Source: Chlorokybus atmophyticus (lineage: Eukaryota > Streptophyta > Chlorokybophyceae > Chlorokybales > Chlorokybaceae). Taken from it: 64,000 bases of DNA. Under the pieces are notes generated by a model. The model did not search any database. It was not told the DNA's origin and was given only the letters and a program-made list of their open reading frames with translations. The first letter of the stretch is position 1, and every line of letters begins with the position of its first letter. The translations under genes and the position numbers were made by a program. The stretch lies in the NCBI GenBank assembly GCA_009103225.1, contig RHPI01003762.1, positions 60,612 through 124,611 on the forward strand, read 5' to 3'. This document shows positions 22,737 to 36,307 of the stretch, in pieces.

Positions 22737-25700
22737 ATGGTTCAGCGAGGTGGTGATGGCGGTTGTGACGACGTGGAGGCGGCGCTGGTGCTGGGCGTGC
22801 GCACACTTGGCAAGGAGCTCACCTGCTCCGTATGGTAAGCACAGGCACGGCCAGCCAAGCCAGCTGTGACTGACTCAGAGACCAAACAATAAGCTGTTAT
22901 TTGAAGCTGTCTGACTTTTGTGCTATCTGTATGACAGCCTCAGTCTGTTTACCACGCCGAAGTTTTTGTCGTGCAACCACTGCTTCTGCGAGTAAGTCAA
23001 ATTTGCGGCTATTGTCACACTGTTTGTTGCCATGCTGTTGGGTGATCAATAGCGGTCACACAGCCAATTTGTGCCTGTTGTACTTACTACGACTGTTTGA
23101 TGCAGTGCGTGCATCATGCAATCGCTCAAGCACAAGCCCACCTGTCCACTCTGCAAGGCAGTCGTAACAAAGCGAGGTGACACAGCAACCACGCACGTGC
23201 ACATGCACACACACACACACGCAGGCAGGCAGGCAGGCATAAGTTCATGCACACGTGTGCAATCACGCACATGTGCGCGCATACACACATGCACAGGCAC
23301 ACGCACGCGCAGGAACTTGTGCAAGCATGCACGCTCGCATTTACATGCGCGCACGCCCACACATATGCACTCAACCAGTCTATGTCCCTTCTACCTTATT
23401 TACCACTCTTTTGACCATAGAGCTGCGCCCAGCGGAGCTTGTCGATCGCGTCGTGGCGGCCTACAGAGCGCTGGAATCACGCACCGGTTTCAACTTCTTT
23501 TGCACACAGCAGCAGCAGCAGGACCCACCCTCATCACCCTTACCCTCATCATCATCGGAGCAGTGTGTACTTCCAGAGTCTCCTCAATCTCCATCAGTCT
23601 CCATGCACACCGCTGCCGGGGACTCCCTGCCTGTGGGCAATGAAGCGGACAGCATGGACATTTGTCACGACGTTTGTCACAACAACATTTGTCCCAATGT
23701 GGATGCTGAGCAAGACGGACAAGCGCGTCAACTTGATGCACAAGCTGTGACTCCATTGACAACTGCAATTGAGGGGCAACATGCGGGGTCTTCTTTGCCA
23801 CTGTTCTTCTGGGTTGGTTCTCAACAAGAGGAGGCAGTGGAAGCGTCCCCTGCAAAGGAAGCAGATATCATTCCGTTCTTGACATTGCCACAGGTGTGTG
23901 CGTGTCAGAATGAGCGCCTGCGTGTGCGCATGTGCGCACACGTGCACTTGTGTGCAGGCACGCGTACATTGTGGTGATATGCTTGTCGCTTGTGTCTTTG
24001 TGTGTATCTTTAAGCTTAGGTATGCAGATAAGCTTCACACCGACGCAACAGCGGCGGAAGAGTCCCATGCGAGAGGCAAGTGCTACTCCAAGCAAGGCCC
24101 ACATTGGCCTTGAGCAGCAGCAGCAGCAGCAGCAACAACAACAACGGCGAGATTTAGCACAAGAGGCAGGTGTTCCCCATGAGTCTGCTGTCGACATGGA
24201 GAGATGTAGCCCCAAACAGCTGGCCTCGGTACCTCATGAGGCCGACGAACTTCGTGACGAGCGTGTCCCGCGAAGCAGGTATTGCACAGTACCTGTCACT
24301 GGCACATCCAGCTCAACGTAATGCATACCATCTCACATGTACACTTGACCATTGAGCTGCAGTCGCAGGAGACGAGATACAACACTTCACGTACGCAAAT
24401 CAGCCCGAAGCTCAGGTACTGATGAATTGCAACTTCGAGGTCAGTCATGCTCATCGTCACGTGATGAAAGGTCTGAGCTGCATTGCGTGTTTTGCTCTGC
24501 AGCTGCACCGCAATTGAGGCAACCATCTGTTGAAGAGCCTTTATCATTTGCACAGCGACGCCAAGACCCTGCAGTTGTGGCGACTAATGCAACAACAACC
24601 GCAGCAGTCATCCCCATACCCACTGTTACTCCATGCATGTCCACACCAGAAGCCTGCGGCAAGCTTGCGTGCCAGTTTTGCGGCCTCGATACAGCTGACG
24701 GCGTGTCCGGCCCTTTCATAAAGGTGGACACGGCCGCTGCGGTAGGAAAGAGAAGGCGCACGCAAGTGGCGGATGCAACCGCCAGTGTGCATGAGAACTG
24801 TGCTGCATGGTAAGTTACTCCCATGCATTTTACTACCTTAAATGCTGTTATGACATACAACTTAACGCACAGATGCACACGAGCAGATGCGCTCACACAT
24901 GCTTGTGCTTGTATGCATGCGCACATGCACATGCTCACACGTACGTGCACACGCATGCACACTCATGCCGGCCCCTGCGAACGCGCATGCACGCGCACTT
25001 TGAAGTTGCATTGGTCTAGGGCTCCAAACGCATATTATGAGGAGGACAAGTTGGTGAATGTGGGTGCCGAGCTCGCACGAGGCCGGCGCATCAAGTGCAC
25101 GACGTGCGTACGGCCCGGTGCGGCTCTCGGCTGCAGTGTCCCGCGATGCAAAAGGAGTTATCACTACCCTTGCGCCCGCACCCACGGATGCCGCTTTGAT
25201 GAGGTGCGTGCGTGCACTCGTGCATGCATGTGTGCGTATACATCATTGTGTCAACTTCTCTACTGCATCACTGTGTGCAGACTGCATATGTCATTCTGTG
25301 CCCTGCGCACTCTAAAGAGAAGCTGCCGTGCGAGCTGCCGGAGGAGGAGGAGGAGGAGGAGGTTGAAGCCACTAAAGACGAAGAGGATGCCGACAAAGAG
25401 AATAAGAGGTGTGTGTGCGTGCGGGTGGGCGCGCATGCATACGCGCGTGCGCATGTGTGCATGCGTGCGTTCGTGTCTATTTGCGTGGAGTGCCAGACTG
25501 GTCTTGCACAAACAACTCAGCAACGTATATGCGTCTCGTGAATGGCTGCTCTAGGCCACAAGCGCAGCTGGACAAAATCAATAAAGATACATCACCGTGT
25601 CAACCAGACCCGTCCTGCGGGCGAGGGCAAGGACGGGGCGTGCTTCTGCCAGCCAAACGAGTCACGCTCTGCCACCGCGCCAAGTCTCACAACACACAAC

Positions 25701-26789
25701 ACAACAACAAGTGGACACCATCGGGCCTGGAGAAGGCTGTTGTGCTGACTGGTTCCGGACTGAGTCCTAAAGACAAGGTCAGTCAACCACCTTTGCTGAT
25801 TGTTGGCTGTGTTGTTGTGGTGGTGTCTGACACAACATATGCAGGAGAAGCTTGTGGAGTTTGCGTCCATCTCGGGTGCCACTTGTCTTCAAGACTGGTC
25901 GCCGGCAGTCACGCACGTTGTTGCGGGCACGGACAAGCAAGGCAGGGCCAAGCGCACAAGGAAATACCTCTGCAGTATGGCGAGCGGGAGCTGGCAGTGG
26001 GTGGTGTCCAGCAATTGTAAGTTGTTGTGTGGGTGCGCACGTACATGTGTGTAGATGTACGGGTGCACGTGTGCTAATTGCATGTTGAGTTGCTGGTGAT
26101 AAGCCACATGCTGCAGGGTTGGCGGCTTGCTTTGCAGCAAGATGCATTGTTGATGAGGCCGCGTATGAGGCCACGGGAGATCAACACGGTGCAATGGGAG
26201 GTCCTGCCAAGGCCAGGATGCGGCGCTGTCATACACCTCTATGCAAGAAGGTGCGGCTTTGTGCTTTACCCATGTTAACACTATGCAAGTGGTGTATGCT
26301 TACGGTCTTCGCCCGTGTGCTCGCAGACTGAGGGCATTTTTCATGGCCTCCAATGCTGGTTTGTTGGGGACAACTGGTGTCCTCCAAGCGAAGAGCTCGC
26401 GGAGATTGTCGTTGCGGGAGGTGGCAAGGTGGTGCGCAGGGCCCCTGCAAGTTCCGACACGTGTGCGCCAACAACCACACCTTCCGGTACAATACTCTCT
26501 TTATATATAGTGGCACCTACTGCCCAAATGGAAGTCCTGTATCATGCCATGCAATGACAGCTTGTGAGCCTGAATGTGGTGATGAGTTTGCGCAACTGTT
26601 TGCACAGGCGTGCCTTCATTGCTGGCAATATCATGCGATGCTCAAGGACTTCCCGCCGTCAAGCGGCCTTGTCCGTCGCGAAGGGCAGGTGGCGATGCGG
26701 GGGCTGTTGTCACGGTCTCGCATCGCTGGCTGCTGGACAGTGCGAGCGCTGCGGAGCTGTTGCCACTCAGAAACTATGCTGTGGAGTAG
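22737..26789 (+). CDS. BRCA1/BARD1-like E3 ubiquitin ligase (RING, ePHD, two BRCT)
   Basis: Nuclear DNA-repair factor; the RING heterodimer of BRCA1 and BARD1 ubiquitinates histone H2A and promotes homologous recombination. Thirteen phase-consistent exons: 22737-22834, 22938-22991, 23106-23176, 23421-23893, 24028-24278, 24363-24809, 25020-25203, 25281-25408, 25555-25777, 25845-26016, 26117-26250, 26327-26486 and 26689-26789; 831 residues. RING at residues about 29-72: CSVC, CNHCFCDAC, CPLCKAVVTKR. Next come a low-complexity middle with Gln runs and an extended PHD finger (ACQFCGLDTADG, VHENCAAWAPNAYYEED, KCTTCVRPGAALGC, RSYHYPCA, ILCPAHS). The first BRCT has VLTGSGLSPKDKEKLVEF and VTHVVAG. 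The second has IFHGLQCWFVG and VSHRWLLDSASA, ending NYAVE. The RING–ePHD–BRCT2 order is that of plant BRCA1 and BARD1; I cannot separate the two by eye. Confidence 0.92.
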
Positions 26790-27879
26790 CCACATGTTTC
26801 CTAGTTGGCATGGACACGCATTGGCAGAAAGATGGAGACTGAGTTTGTTAGTTTTGCTGTGCATTTGTTTATAGCAACAAGCCATTAGCTGTTTCCTGGT
26901 GAAGACACTGTCTCACCTGCCAAGCATGCGCGTGCCTGCTCCCTACATTTTGCCTTGCGCGTGTACGTGTGCAACACTGGGGGTGCCCTATGCCAAAGCG
27001 CTGGTGTGTACTGGGTAGGCAGCTACGTGTCTCTACCTCGATTGAGCTCTGAGCAACTGGGAAAGCTACTTGAATAATAAAGCGAATTAAGTTGGCCGTG
27101 CTGCATTGATGCAGTGTATGCACACATCATGTTCAGCGTTGTTATTATGGGGTCAATTGTTGTGGCTGCAGTGCTTTAAGCATCAACATAACAGTGCATA
27201 GGGGATAGTAAAGCGTATGCTCAGCTCATATGACAATCACGCACACGCAAGCAATCGCACTTTGCACACTTGCACATGCACGCACTCGCACACTTGCACA
27301 CGCACATGCAGGGACATGCACACGCAGGCACAGGCGCACACAACGGCTGCAACATCCTCCCTACCCAATCAATGCATGGCGTGACCAGCTGATCGACTAT
27401 GTAAGCAGATGCAGTCCAGAGCAGTGATGGGCGTGCTGTGCGGGGTGATGCGAGTGAGCTGTGAGGCTGTGCATTTTGGTGTGCTAGTCAGCAAGGTCGA
27501 TATGACCAAACCCATGTACAAGCAACTCGCATTCACACCAGTCGCACATAAAGTTGCCCGACAATGTGCTGAGCCAATAGAGACTCGTGCATCTCTGTGA
27601 CACTGGACATTACCTGCTTGCTTGAGCAATATCTCTTGGTACAATGCCTGAACTCGACTTCGAGTGCGGTGGCTACCTACATTGCATTTACTTCGACTCT
27701 GCCGGATTTAGCCCATGGTGACTGCTTTGACCTAGTGTACACACTCAACAACACTGCTAGCACATCCTGTCAACACAACCATCCATCATGGGCAGCAGAA
27801 TGGATACAACTGCATCAGTCATACACCAGCAATCTTCTAGCACAAAACCACATCCTGATAGCACCGCTAGCAGCAAAAA
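26790..27879. other. Convergent intergenic region, BRCA1-like / P5A-ATPase
   Basis: 3' flanks of two converging genes. CA/TG alternation lies at 27235-27340. No gene is supported. Confidence 0.55.
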
Positions 27880-30800
27880 CTAACTCTGACTAACACCTGC
27901 TGCAGCATGGTTGGCCTGTTGTTGCTTTCGACGCATTTTGCGGAACGCCGGGGGCTTCACCGGCAGCAGCCAACGCAAAGAGTACTCAATCATGTATGCC
28001 GCCACAAAGTCAAGGGCAGCCAACACCAACACCTTGTTGCGCAAGGCTGGAGGCAGAGGGACCAGCTCAAGCCAATCATTGAGCGGCCGGTGGATATCGG
28101 CCGCAAGCACCGAGAAGAACGCCGCGGCTGACACCAATGCCGCGAAGAAAGGCTTGTTCTCTGATATGCTGTTGTTGAACGGGTGGCCGATGTAGTTGAC
28201 GGCGAAGGTGGATACGGCGATGAGCATGTTGACAGTGTACGACACTGTGTTTACCAGGTTGGGGTGGAACTCCGTGTCCGGCTCCATGCACATGTCTTGT
28301 GGCAGATACGATTGAGCACCTTGGACGGAGAGTATCAGAAAGGTCAGATGCACTGCGAACTGCCCGAGCAGCGAGAGAAACATGTACGGGGAGAAGATGT
28401 TGGGATGAGGGCGCTGCTTTGAGAGAGTGGGCAGGGGCTTGGAGTTGGAGATGAAAAGGAAGAACGCCGCCGTGAACACGCCTGCAATGGTCGCCTGTGT
28501 GTCGCCCAGCTTCACGCCATCCAGGTACATGACGCTGAGCATGTACGCACTGGAAAGGCAGTTCAAGCCAAGGATCTTGAACATCTGCAAGGTGGTGACC
28601 AGCGTGGAGCGCCCCTGTCGTATGATGTGCGTCACAGGCATCACTGATGAATGCTTTGCTGTGAAAGGGGAAGCCATTGAGGCGTCTCCAAGCTGCACCA
28701 GGGGCTTGTCTGCCTGCGCCATCTCTTCCTCCTTGTCTTTCAACCATTGCTGAAGCTTGTCCTGCGCCTGCTTGTGTTTGTCCATGGCTGTCGTAGCAGA
28801 AGCATTGCTCGCGCCATTCAACCTTCGCTGCCTCGGCTCTGCCAGTTGCTGCTGGTTGGAGTTCGCAAGCGCAGACCCGTCTTGTTGTGCTTTTGCTGAA
28901 GGCTTCTTTTTGGGTGGCGGGGCATTCAACAATGCAACACCCACGTTGGCCTGCTTCAGAGCTCCAACATCGTTTGTGCCGTCACCGCACATGAGTGTTA
29001 CCCGACCCGCTGCCTTCAGGGTGGTAATGATAACCTCCTTTTGCTCGGGCGACACACGCGCAAACACTTGCACATATGGCACAACATCAGCAAGGGCCCC
29101 GATGTTGTCAAGCATGGTCAGCCCGTCACCGGCCATGCACAAGTCAAAAGATGAAGCCACAGTTTCTATCTCTTCTTTCTGGAAGGGCATGCGTTGGGTT
29201 TCATCTGGAGACAACCAATCAAACTCGGATGTTCTCCCTGGAGCCGCTGCAGCCGATGAAGCAGGGTGGCCTTGTGCCCGCTGAGTCAGCACCAACACGG
29301 GCCGTGAGACAATGTGGACTTTGGACGCGGCGTGGCAGGCAGTCAACGCCTGATCGCCCGTAATCATGACCAGATCGTGTGAAGAATTCTTCAGCATCTC
29401 CAGCGCTGCTGCTGAGTCCGGCTTCAGTGGACACGAGAACACCGCAAAGCCACCAAAACTGAGGTCGCGCTCGACCTCATCCCGGTCCAACGCTTTGACC
29501 TCGCTCACAGTCTTGTCACCAATGCATCTGTACCCCAACGCAAGCACGCGCGCGCCCTGGCGCGTGAAGTACTTGTACGCGTCATCATAGCCTGCAGGCA
29601 TGTGCTGCATGCGAAGGGCCAGCACCTCCGGCGCGCCTTTCACAAAGACCCACATGGCGTCGGCATTGTCCACACGGGCAATGACGGACATGCGCTTGAG
29701 CTGCGATGAGAAGTGGTGGCGATGGACTATCCTGATGGTGTTCTTCGAGGAACGCTTGCTGGCCACAACATCGCTGCCGGTGTAGACCCAACCCACTCCA
29801 TGCAATGCAGCTTTCTCCAGAGGGTCTCCGACCTGCCGCACACACGTACAACACATGTTACACATGGCGGGCTGACATCACACGAACGCATGGAGGCGCA
29901 ACTTACCAGCTTTGTGTCAACTTGGACCAACGCATGGCAAGCTGCCAATGTGTATATAACAGGCTCAGATAGTACAGCTGGATCACTTTGCAACTCGGGC
30001 TTGTCTGCACCACTCACACCTTCAAACACCTGCATGACAAGGCATGCAGGTCAAGTGCCCGACAATAAAAGCAAGTACACATTGCACAACCGGCCTCATA
30101 CCATGTTATCACTAGTCAGCGTGCCGGTCTTGTCAAAACAGAGGGCGTCAACTTTGCCAGCATAGGGTATCCTGAATGGCTCTGTGCAGAAGATGCCGAG
30201 ACGCGCCAGCGCAACCAGCGACGTGTTGACAGCTATCGACAGCTCCATCGGCAACTCTGGAGGAATGACAGAGGTGATGATCAACGAGCAGTTGAGCAGC
30301 AGCCTGTATCTGGAGCGGGTGGGATCCTCCAACCCCTGACAACAAACAAAATCATGTACATGAAGCTGACCAGACCACTACATGCACTTCAATGCAAGGA
30401 TTCTAAAAACAGACCTTCACAAGCACATAGTATGCGGCCATGAGTGCAAAGATTAGCAGGAAAAGGATGAACAGCCCGCTCTCCAAGTTGTTCGCGCTCA
30501 CGGTCTCCGTGGAGAAAAGAATCTTGCGCATGAGCTTCCCTTGGGTGGTGTCAAAACCAGTTCTGAGGACGACCGCAATGCACCCGCCATCCGGGGCCTT
30601 CAATGGAGCGTCCTACCCACAGAGAGGTGCATGAGTAACCTTTCAGAAGCCTGGACAGAGCATCTGCACTCATGAAGTGAAGTCAACCTAAACGCACTTT
30701 GTCTGGGGTATGTTGCAGTATCTTTGTTCCTCCAAAGAGAACAGACAGCTTGTCGCGCTTTACATTTAGCACCTGACTGCGTAGGCCCATATCTGATCCT

Positions 30801-32765
30801 GGAACCTGTTGACACAGCAACATCATTCAGCGTTAACACATACACATGCGCAAACAAACGCACAAAAACGCGCATACGCATGCAGGCACAAACGGGGACA
30901 GATAGCAATACAGCTTAACGCTGAACTACCAACCTTCCACTGTGGGTGGGACTCCCCGGTGAGCAGTGCCTCATTGGCAATGCACGTGCCATACAACAGC
31001 AATGCATCCGCTGGCACAGTTCGCTCCTCGCTTCCCGCGCCAGCAAACCTGCCGATAGATATAACATCTCCGGGCAGCAGCTCCTCACCCTTCAACTTGA
31101 CCCACCTGTACACATGATGCATGTGTTTACATGCAGTCAGCAGCAAACACACCAACCACAAAGAGGCATGCTAACTTACTTGCCGCCGCGCTGGATATGG
31201 AGCTCGGATGGGTCTGTCCGCACACGTCGCAGCTCCATGAGAGAGCGTTGACGGCTCTTGACGACTGTTGACTCAAACATCAACAGCATCGCCAATGTGA
31301 ACAGCGAGTACTGCCACATCTCGTCAAGACACCAAAGCCCAACACAGAAGACCTGCAAACGCCAGGAAAGAATGCACACAAGAACAGGCATGTAAATGTA
31401 GACATGTAAGGCAGATGCAAGCAGGACCATGAACGCGCAACAAACCGCAATGCCATGACTAGGTAGTTGCTGATGCACACCTGAAACACAAAGAATGGTG
31501 CTGTGCACTGCTGCTTGAACAGCTCCCAGAACGTTGGCAGGGGAAATATAAACCTGCGGCGGGAACAGTAATGAAGTGCAAACCAGAACAAGCCCGATAA
31601 TAAATGGTACTGACAAGTTGTTACCAAGACGGTGCTTGTTTCTGTACCCGTTACACAACAGTGGACTACGACATATTATAAAACTAAGCTGGCAAACTAT
31701 GCTTATCTTTGTCAAGCAGAGACACTTACTTGTTGAGACCCCATCTTTCGCGCGCTGCCTGCACTTTGGCGTCCGTCCCATACCCGGAGCACGCAAAGTA
31801 GCTGCTGATTGGCTCCTTTGTTGGGAACTGCAGCTTGCGGAATGTGTCTCCTTCCAGAATGAACTGCTGCTTCCTGAACTCAAAACTTACTTCCACTGCA
31901 GTGCCAGCGACCTCCTTGTCCTTCGGCTTCTGGTGTGGTAAGAGGCCTGAACTACCGGCGGCCTGACATAGCATGAGACAAGCGATGAGTCAAGGAGTGA
32001 AGTTGGGTCAGACAACATGCGTGCTTGGCAGATGACTGAGTGACTCACCTTGACTCGCTGCTCTAATTGCACTACTTGCTTTGAGCCTGCGAATGCTGCA
32101 GGTATGACCTTGCAAAACCTGGCAGCCAATGGGTCGTCCTCCTGTCCAGAAGATAATGGTAATGAGAATGATAAGGACAATTAACAAAGTAGTAGGCTAC
32201 AACACAGGACTTGCCATTCATCAATGACAGACAGTCCAAAGCATTGCGCTCTGTACTGTATGCACGAGGTATTAATGACAATGTGCAATTGCAGCAACTC
32301 AGCAGCGACACCAACTTCTTCAACTGAATCTGTGCTTCTGAGTATGAAACATAAAAGTGCTATACACACATGCAGCACGCCACTGTGTAGTTTAATCATC
32401 ATCGTAGTGTCATAAGTGCTCGCTGCGAATCAGTGGCAGCAGCATGCACTCACTTGATTGCATGCATGCAAGGCCGGGCCTGCACTTCGTCCACTCTGTT
32501 GCTCAGTGCAAGTGCCAGCATTCACCTTTTGAAAATGGGCGAAGCAGCGGAATGTGGTTGACCAGAAGGTGAAGAGGAAGGTGAGGGCGTGGAGGGAGAC
32601 GGCGGCGGCAGCGACAATAAGCGCGTCTGCGACGGGGAGCTCCCAGCCGACCACGGCGACGCCGGCGTACAATAGGTAGAACGGCCAAACGTCCAGCCGC
32701 CTCCACGACGGCAGCAGCTTGTACAGCTCCACCCTCCTCAAACCCTTTGCAGACACCTTCACCAT
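27880..32765 (-). CDS. P5A-type ATPase (ATP13A1 / Spf1 / plant MIA-PDR2 family)
   Basis: ER transmembrane-helix dislocase that uses ATP to remove mis-inserted membrane segments. Eleven exons, about 1,200 residues, the usual family length. The first two are 32526-32765 and 32049-32141; the last ends at 27880 and encodes over half the protein. Key motifs in order: [12 protein letters not shown]-type N-terminus (here [14 protein letters not shown]), [13 protein letters not shown] (about 31350), [10 protein letters not shown] in the actuator domain, and [16 protein letters not shown], the P5A signature helix. [11 protein letters not shown] with the phosphorylated Asp lies near 30130, then [17 protein letters not shown] and [16 protein letters not shown] Lys/Pro/Gln-rich cytosolic loop follows [10 protein letters not shown], then the C-terminal membrane helices. 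The ATG at 32765 was chosen to match family N-termini; an in-frame start at 32795 would add ten residues. Confidence 0.95.
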
Positions 32766-33389
32766 GATGACAACGACACTAATAACACTGCGCAACCACG
32801 CTTCTTTGCTGTTGCTGCTACCAAATTCTCCTCTAACCCCTCAGTCCATGCAGCTTACTACTGCGACATGCTGCTCGCCATCCACCTGGAGACTCTGTCA
32901 ATCTCAAAACACGCTGTTCTTCTCCTGATCATCATCCTCCGCCGCCGCCGCGTTCTCTGCCGCCGCCGCCCACTTGAACTTCAGCGCTAAGCGTGTAAGG
33001 AATATTGCCTGCCCTCGACATAAGAGCAGGAGCTATGCTGCTCCTGCAATAAGGGTTAAACCAGAATGGTCGACTGTCGATGGAGCCCCTGCCTACAGTC
33101 GGGCTATCAGCGGCCATTGTACACCGACTGTCGGTGCCTAAAGCAGCGATGTCAATGGACAGGTTATTATATGCTGCCCTCGCTGTAAGAGCAAGTGCTC
33201 GTGTAAGTTATAAGCAAAAGCTATAAGCTACCGGTATTACAGGTGCTCTAGCTCTTATGCTGAGATACATTTGCCTATGCGTGTCATGTCTGTATAACTT
33301 TGCTCTTGTCACATGGAGTTTGGTTGAGGGTCAATGTAGCAAAGATTGCCTGCTCTCAGACTTGGAGGGCACGCTGTGATAGTTGGATA
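32766..33389. other. Intergenic flank of P5A-ATPase with diverged internal repeats
   Basis: CCGCCG-rich leader near 32938-32970. Then three loosely similar blocks contain TGCCTGCYCTC-like sequence (near 33008, 33175 and 33348), which suggests an old short tandem repeat. No gene is supported. Confidence 0.4.
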
Positions 33390-34440
33390 TAATGCCGTTC
33401 CGTATGTTTATGTACGAATTGCGCATTACTTATATTTTACAAATGTGACTAATAGATATTACAATTGTTTACAGAGTACATAAAGCTTTTTATATGGTTA
33501 AAGTATTGAAACTATGAATACTATAATGCATACTATAAAATATAAACGATCTTAATTTATTACATAAATATTCTCGTGTATAATATCATATAACATGTCA
33601 TACGCGATGTATATGTAATATAATGTAATATATTTTATAGTATTTACATATAAGAATATGCATACAATCAGTATTGCTAATGCAATTACATGCAATGCCG
33701 CATGCAGTTGCATTTCTTCTTAACAATGTTGGTAATGATAGATACAAGTGTAGTCAACTGCTTTAGCAATCAATACCCCTAACCTTAATCCCAAAATTGT
33801 TTGGTAGCTTAGTCGGCACCAGTAAGTCTGTTGAGCGGCGCACGACAAAATTGCAATTGTACTTATAACACAACGCCAATTCATGGTTATTAAATAAGCA
33901 GTTGAACTTGTTCATCTTTAATGCAACAAGTTATAATTCGTAAACGGCTCATAGAAAAAAAACAAAAATTTAATCAACTATTTCTGATGCAAAGATGTGT
34001 ACAACTGTGTTAAAGTTAAATGACTTGCTAAGCTGGCATGTGAAGCGAAACATTGTACATATATGTAGCGTAAAATTTGACTGCAATCATTATTTGCAAC
34101 CAAAAAGTGCTCATAAACATTGTTTATTACTGAGTGTCGACTTGTATAATCTTGCAAATAATAACACACTACAAAACACAACCCAGCCGTTTTGTACACA
34201 GTGTAGTGTCCTATTACATTTTAAAGCGTTGCACATGCCGTGAACGCATTGCATTCATTGTTTGATAATTCATAAACTGCATCAACATCCAAAAGTAATT
34301 TACAATTCCGTCGTTGTGTGCAATTTATGTAAATGTAACAATGTGAAGCATCTCATGCGAAAAAGTTACAATAACACTGCTAGCGATGCCGTATTAAGCT
34401 GTTTATTGCATCAGATGTTTATGGTTTGACATCAAACGGT
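33390..34440. other. AT-rich island without genes
   Basis: About 1 kb is clearly AT-rich compared with every gene in the window, with long A/T runs and none of the TG/CA alternation typical of local introns. Only short open frames occur (for example 33995-34243) and none has recognisable features. It may be inserted DNA of other origin (organellar or element remnant) or simply relaxed intergenic sequence. Confidence 0.5.
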
Positions 34441-34444
34441 TTGT

Positions 34445-34480
34445 AATAATTACGCTCACCGCAATAATTACGCTCACCGC
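34445..34480. repeat. 18-bp perfect tandem duplication at a composition boundary
   Basis: AATAATTACGCTCACCGC occurs twice head to tail (34445-34462, 34463-34480), exactly where AT-rich sequence gives way to a block rich in CG dinucleotides (34495-34635). Confidence 0.75.
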
Positions 34481-36255
34481 ACCCAGCCCCTGGATCCAAC
34501 GGGCTTACCGCGCTTTCGCGACGAGCGACGCGCGTACGTGACGTGACGGCGACGACGACGACGGCGACGACGAGCGGTCGTGAACTCGGACGCTGACCGC
34601 GCGTCGAGACGAGTGACGCGCGTAGCGTCGTTTATAGACTACCACGGGACTAAAGTATGCCGTTGATTTAAGGTGCTTTCCCATGCTGCCCCCCTGTATC
34701 TAATGGCTGCTCTTTGCGCCACGAGACGCTCGCCAAAGCATCGTAGCAATGACTGGCAAAGCCAGCCAGTCGGCCAAAAAGCCAACCATATTATTGTCAA
34801 TAATACACCCCAACCACCGAAGCCCCCATTACACGACATTAAATACAGCGAGCTTGCGGTAAGCATAATTTGCAACTCGCTACGACGTTATGAAAGGGCT
34901 GCCAGCTTGAGTCCCATCTGATGCCTAAATTTGCAACAACAGATCGCCATCTCGCAAATATCCTGGGTGAGACGTTACAAGACAGTGTACGTCAATCCGC
35001 TAGTACGATGGATTGCCAAATCTTAACGCTCAACGCACGTTTCTACGCACTGCAACTTTACCACTGAGAGCTTGACCCTGCGCGGCGCTAGTGATGTAGG
35101 ATTACGCCGTAAGGCAAGGTCACCGTAGTAATTTAGGGGGCGTAAGTACAGCGTTACGGCGTAAAACCGTCACACTTGGCGGCGCAGGGCAGGGTAAAGT
35201 GTGCAATGTTTGCAATGCGCAAGGCACACATTGTACAGGGACACACATGACACGTCGACATTGCCCTGATTGTGCCGCAACGCTGCGAGAAATACAGACT
35301 CCGACAACAGACGCCGAACTTGCTTGCGCAGCGAGACTCACGCGCTGCCTTCAGTAGCAACAGGTGCAGGTGCACAAGTACTCCTTGCCAAGGAGGGCTG
35401 CGCAGATTAACGTTGGTTTCTCGAAGTTGCGTGCGTGCGTGCGTGCGTGCAGACATACACATTTAATAAATACATGCATACACACATATATACATGCGTG
35501 TCTATGTGCATGCACATGTTCATACACAGTTACGTACACTGTACGTGCGTGGCATGCACATTCGATGGGTTAGAGAGAGTAAAGGAGAGAGTGCGGGGCT
35601 TAGCATAATAATTGAATGCGTCGCCAAGCACAAAGCCGACAAATAACTTTGCACAAGTGCACTTTCATTTTCACTGCACATGTGTATACATTATGTTTGT
35701 GTGTACGTGCGCATGTGTATACTACACAATGGTATCGTACGCTTCAAGATGCTAGACGCATGCAATGTGTTGCTAATCACACATTGTTACATGCACATAG
35801 TCATCAAATTCACATGTAGCTACTCAAAACCATGCTAGCACCGTGCTCCATTATATATGGTAGTGTATATATACTCACTACCATAGTAGTGTATGTACTC
35901 ACTATTATAGTATATATACCCACCACTTTACTGCCCACTCCGTTAGACATGCATGCGGACGAAACGTGTCAGGAGGAAGACGTGTGCCCTACAGTGCTTT
36001 AACTTAATGCCCACAATTATGCGTGTGTCAATGCAGAATCGCATGCATGCATGCATGCATGTTGACCTTGCGCCTCCCACGAGTGCATGTTGATGCATAT
36101 GCGAAAATCTTGTCACAGATTTTGGGCCTACTATACTCATAAGGAATTATAACATATGTGTGTGTGTGTTGTTGTTATACATATGGATAAGTATATATAA
36201 CATTATTGCATATACCGACGTGCCATATATGTATATGTATATATACATGTATATA

Positions 36256-36307
<52 letters not shown>

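Noticed and set aside
23200-23240. CA and GGCA tandem repeats as a CRISPR-like array
   Set aside because: Simple-sequence repeats in a BRCA1-like intron of a eukaryote, with no spacer–repeat structure.
34495-34635. The CG-dinucleotide-rich block as a CpG-island promoter
   Set aside because: No gene starts nearby on either strand, and the sequence is mostly a simple ACG/CGA repeat.
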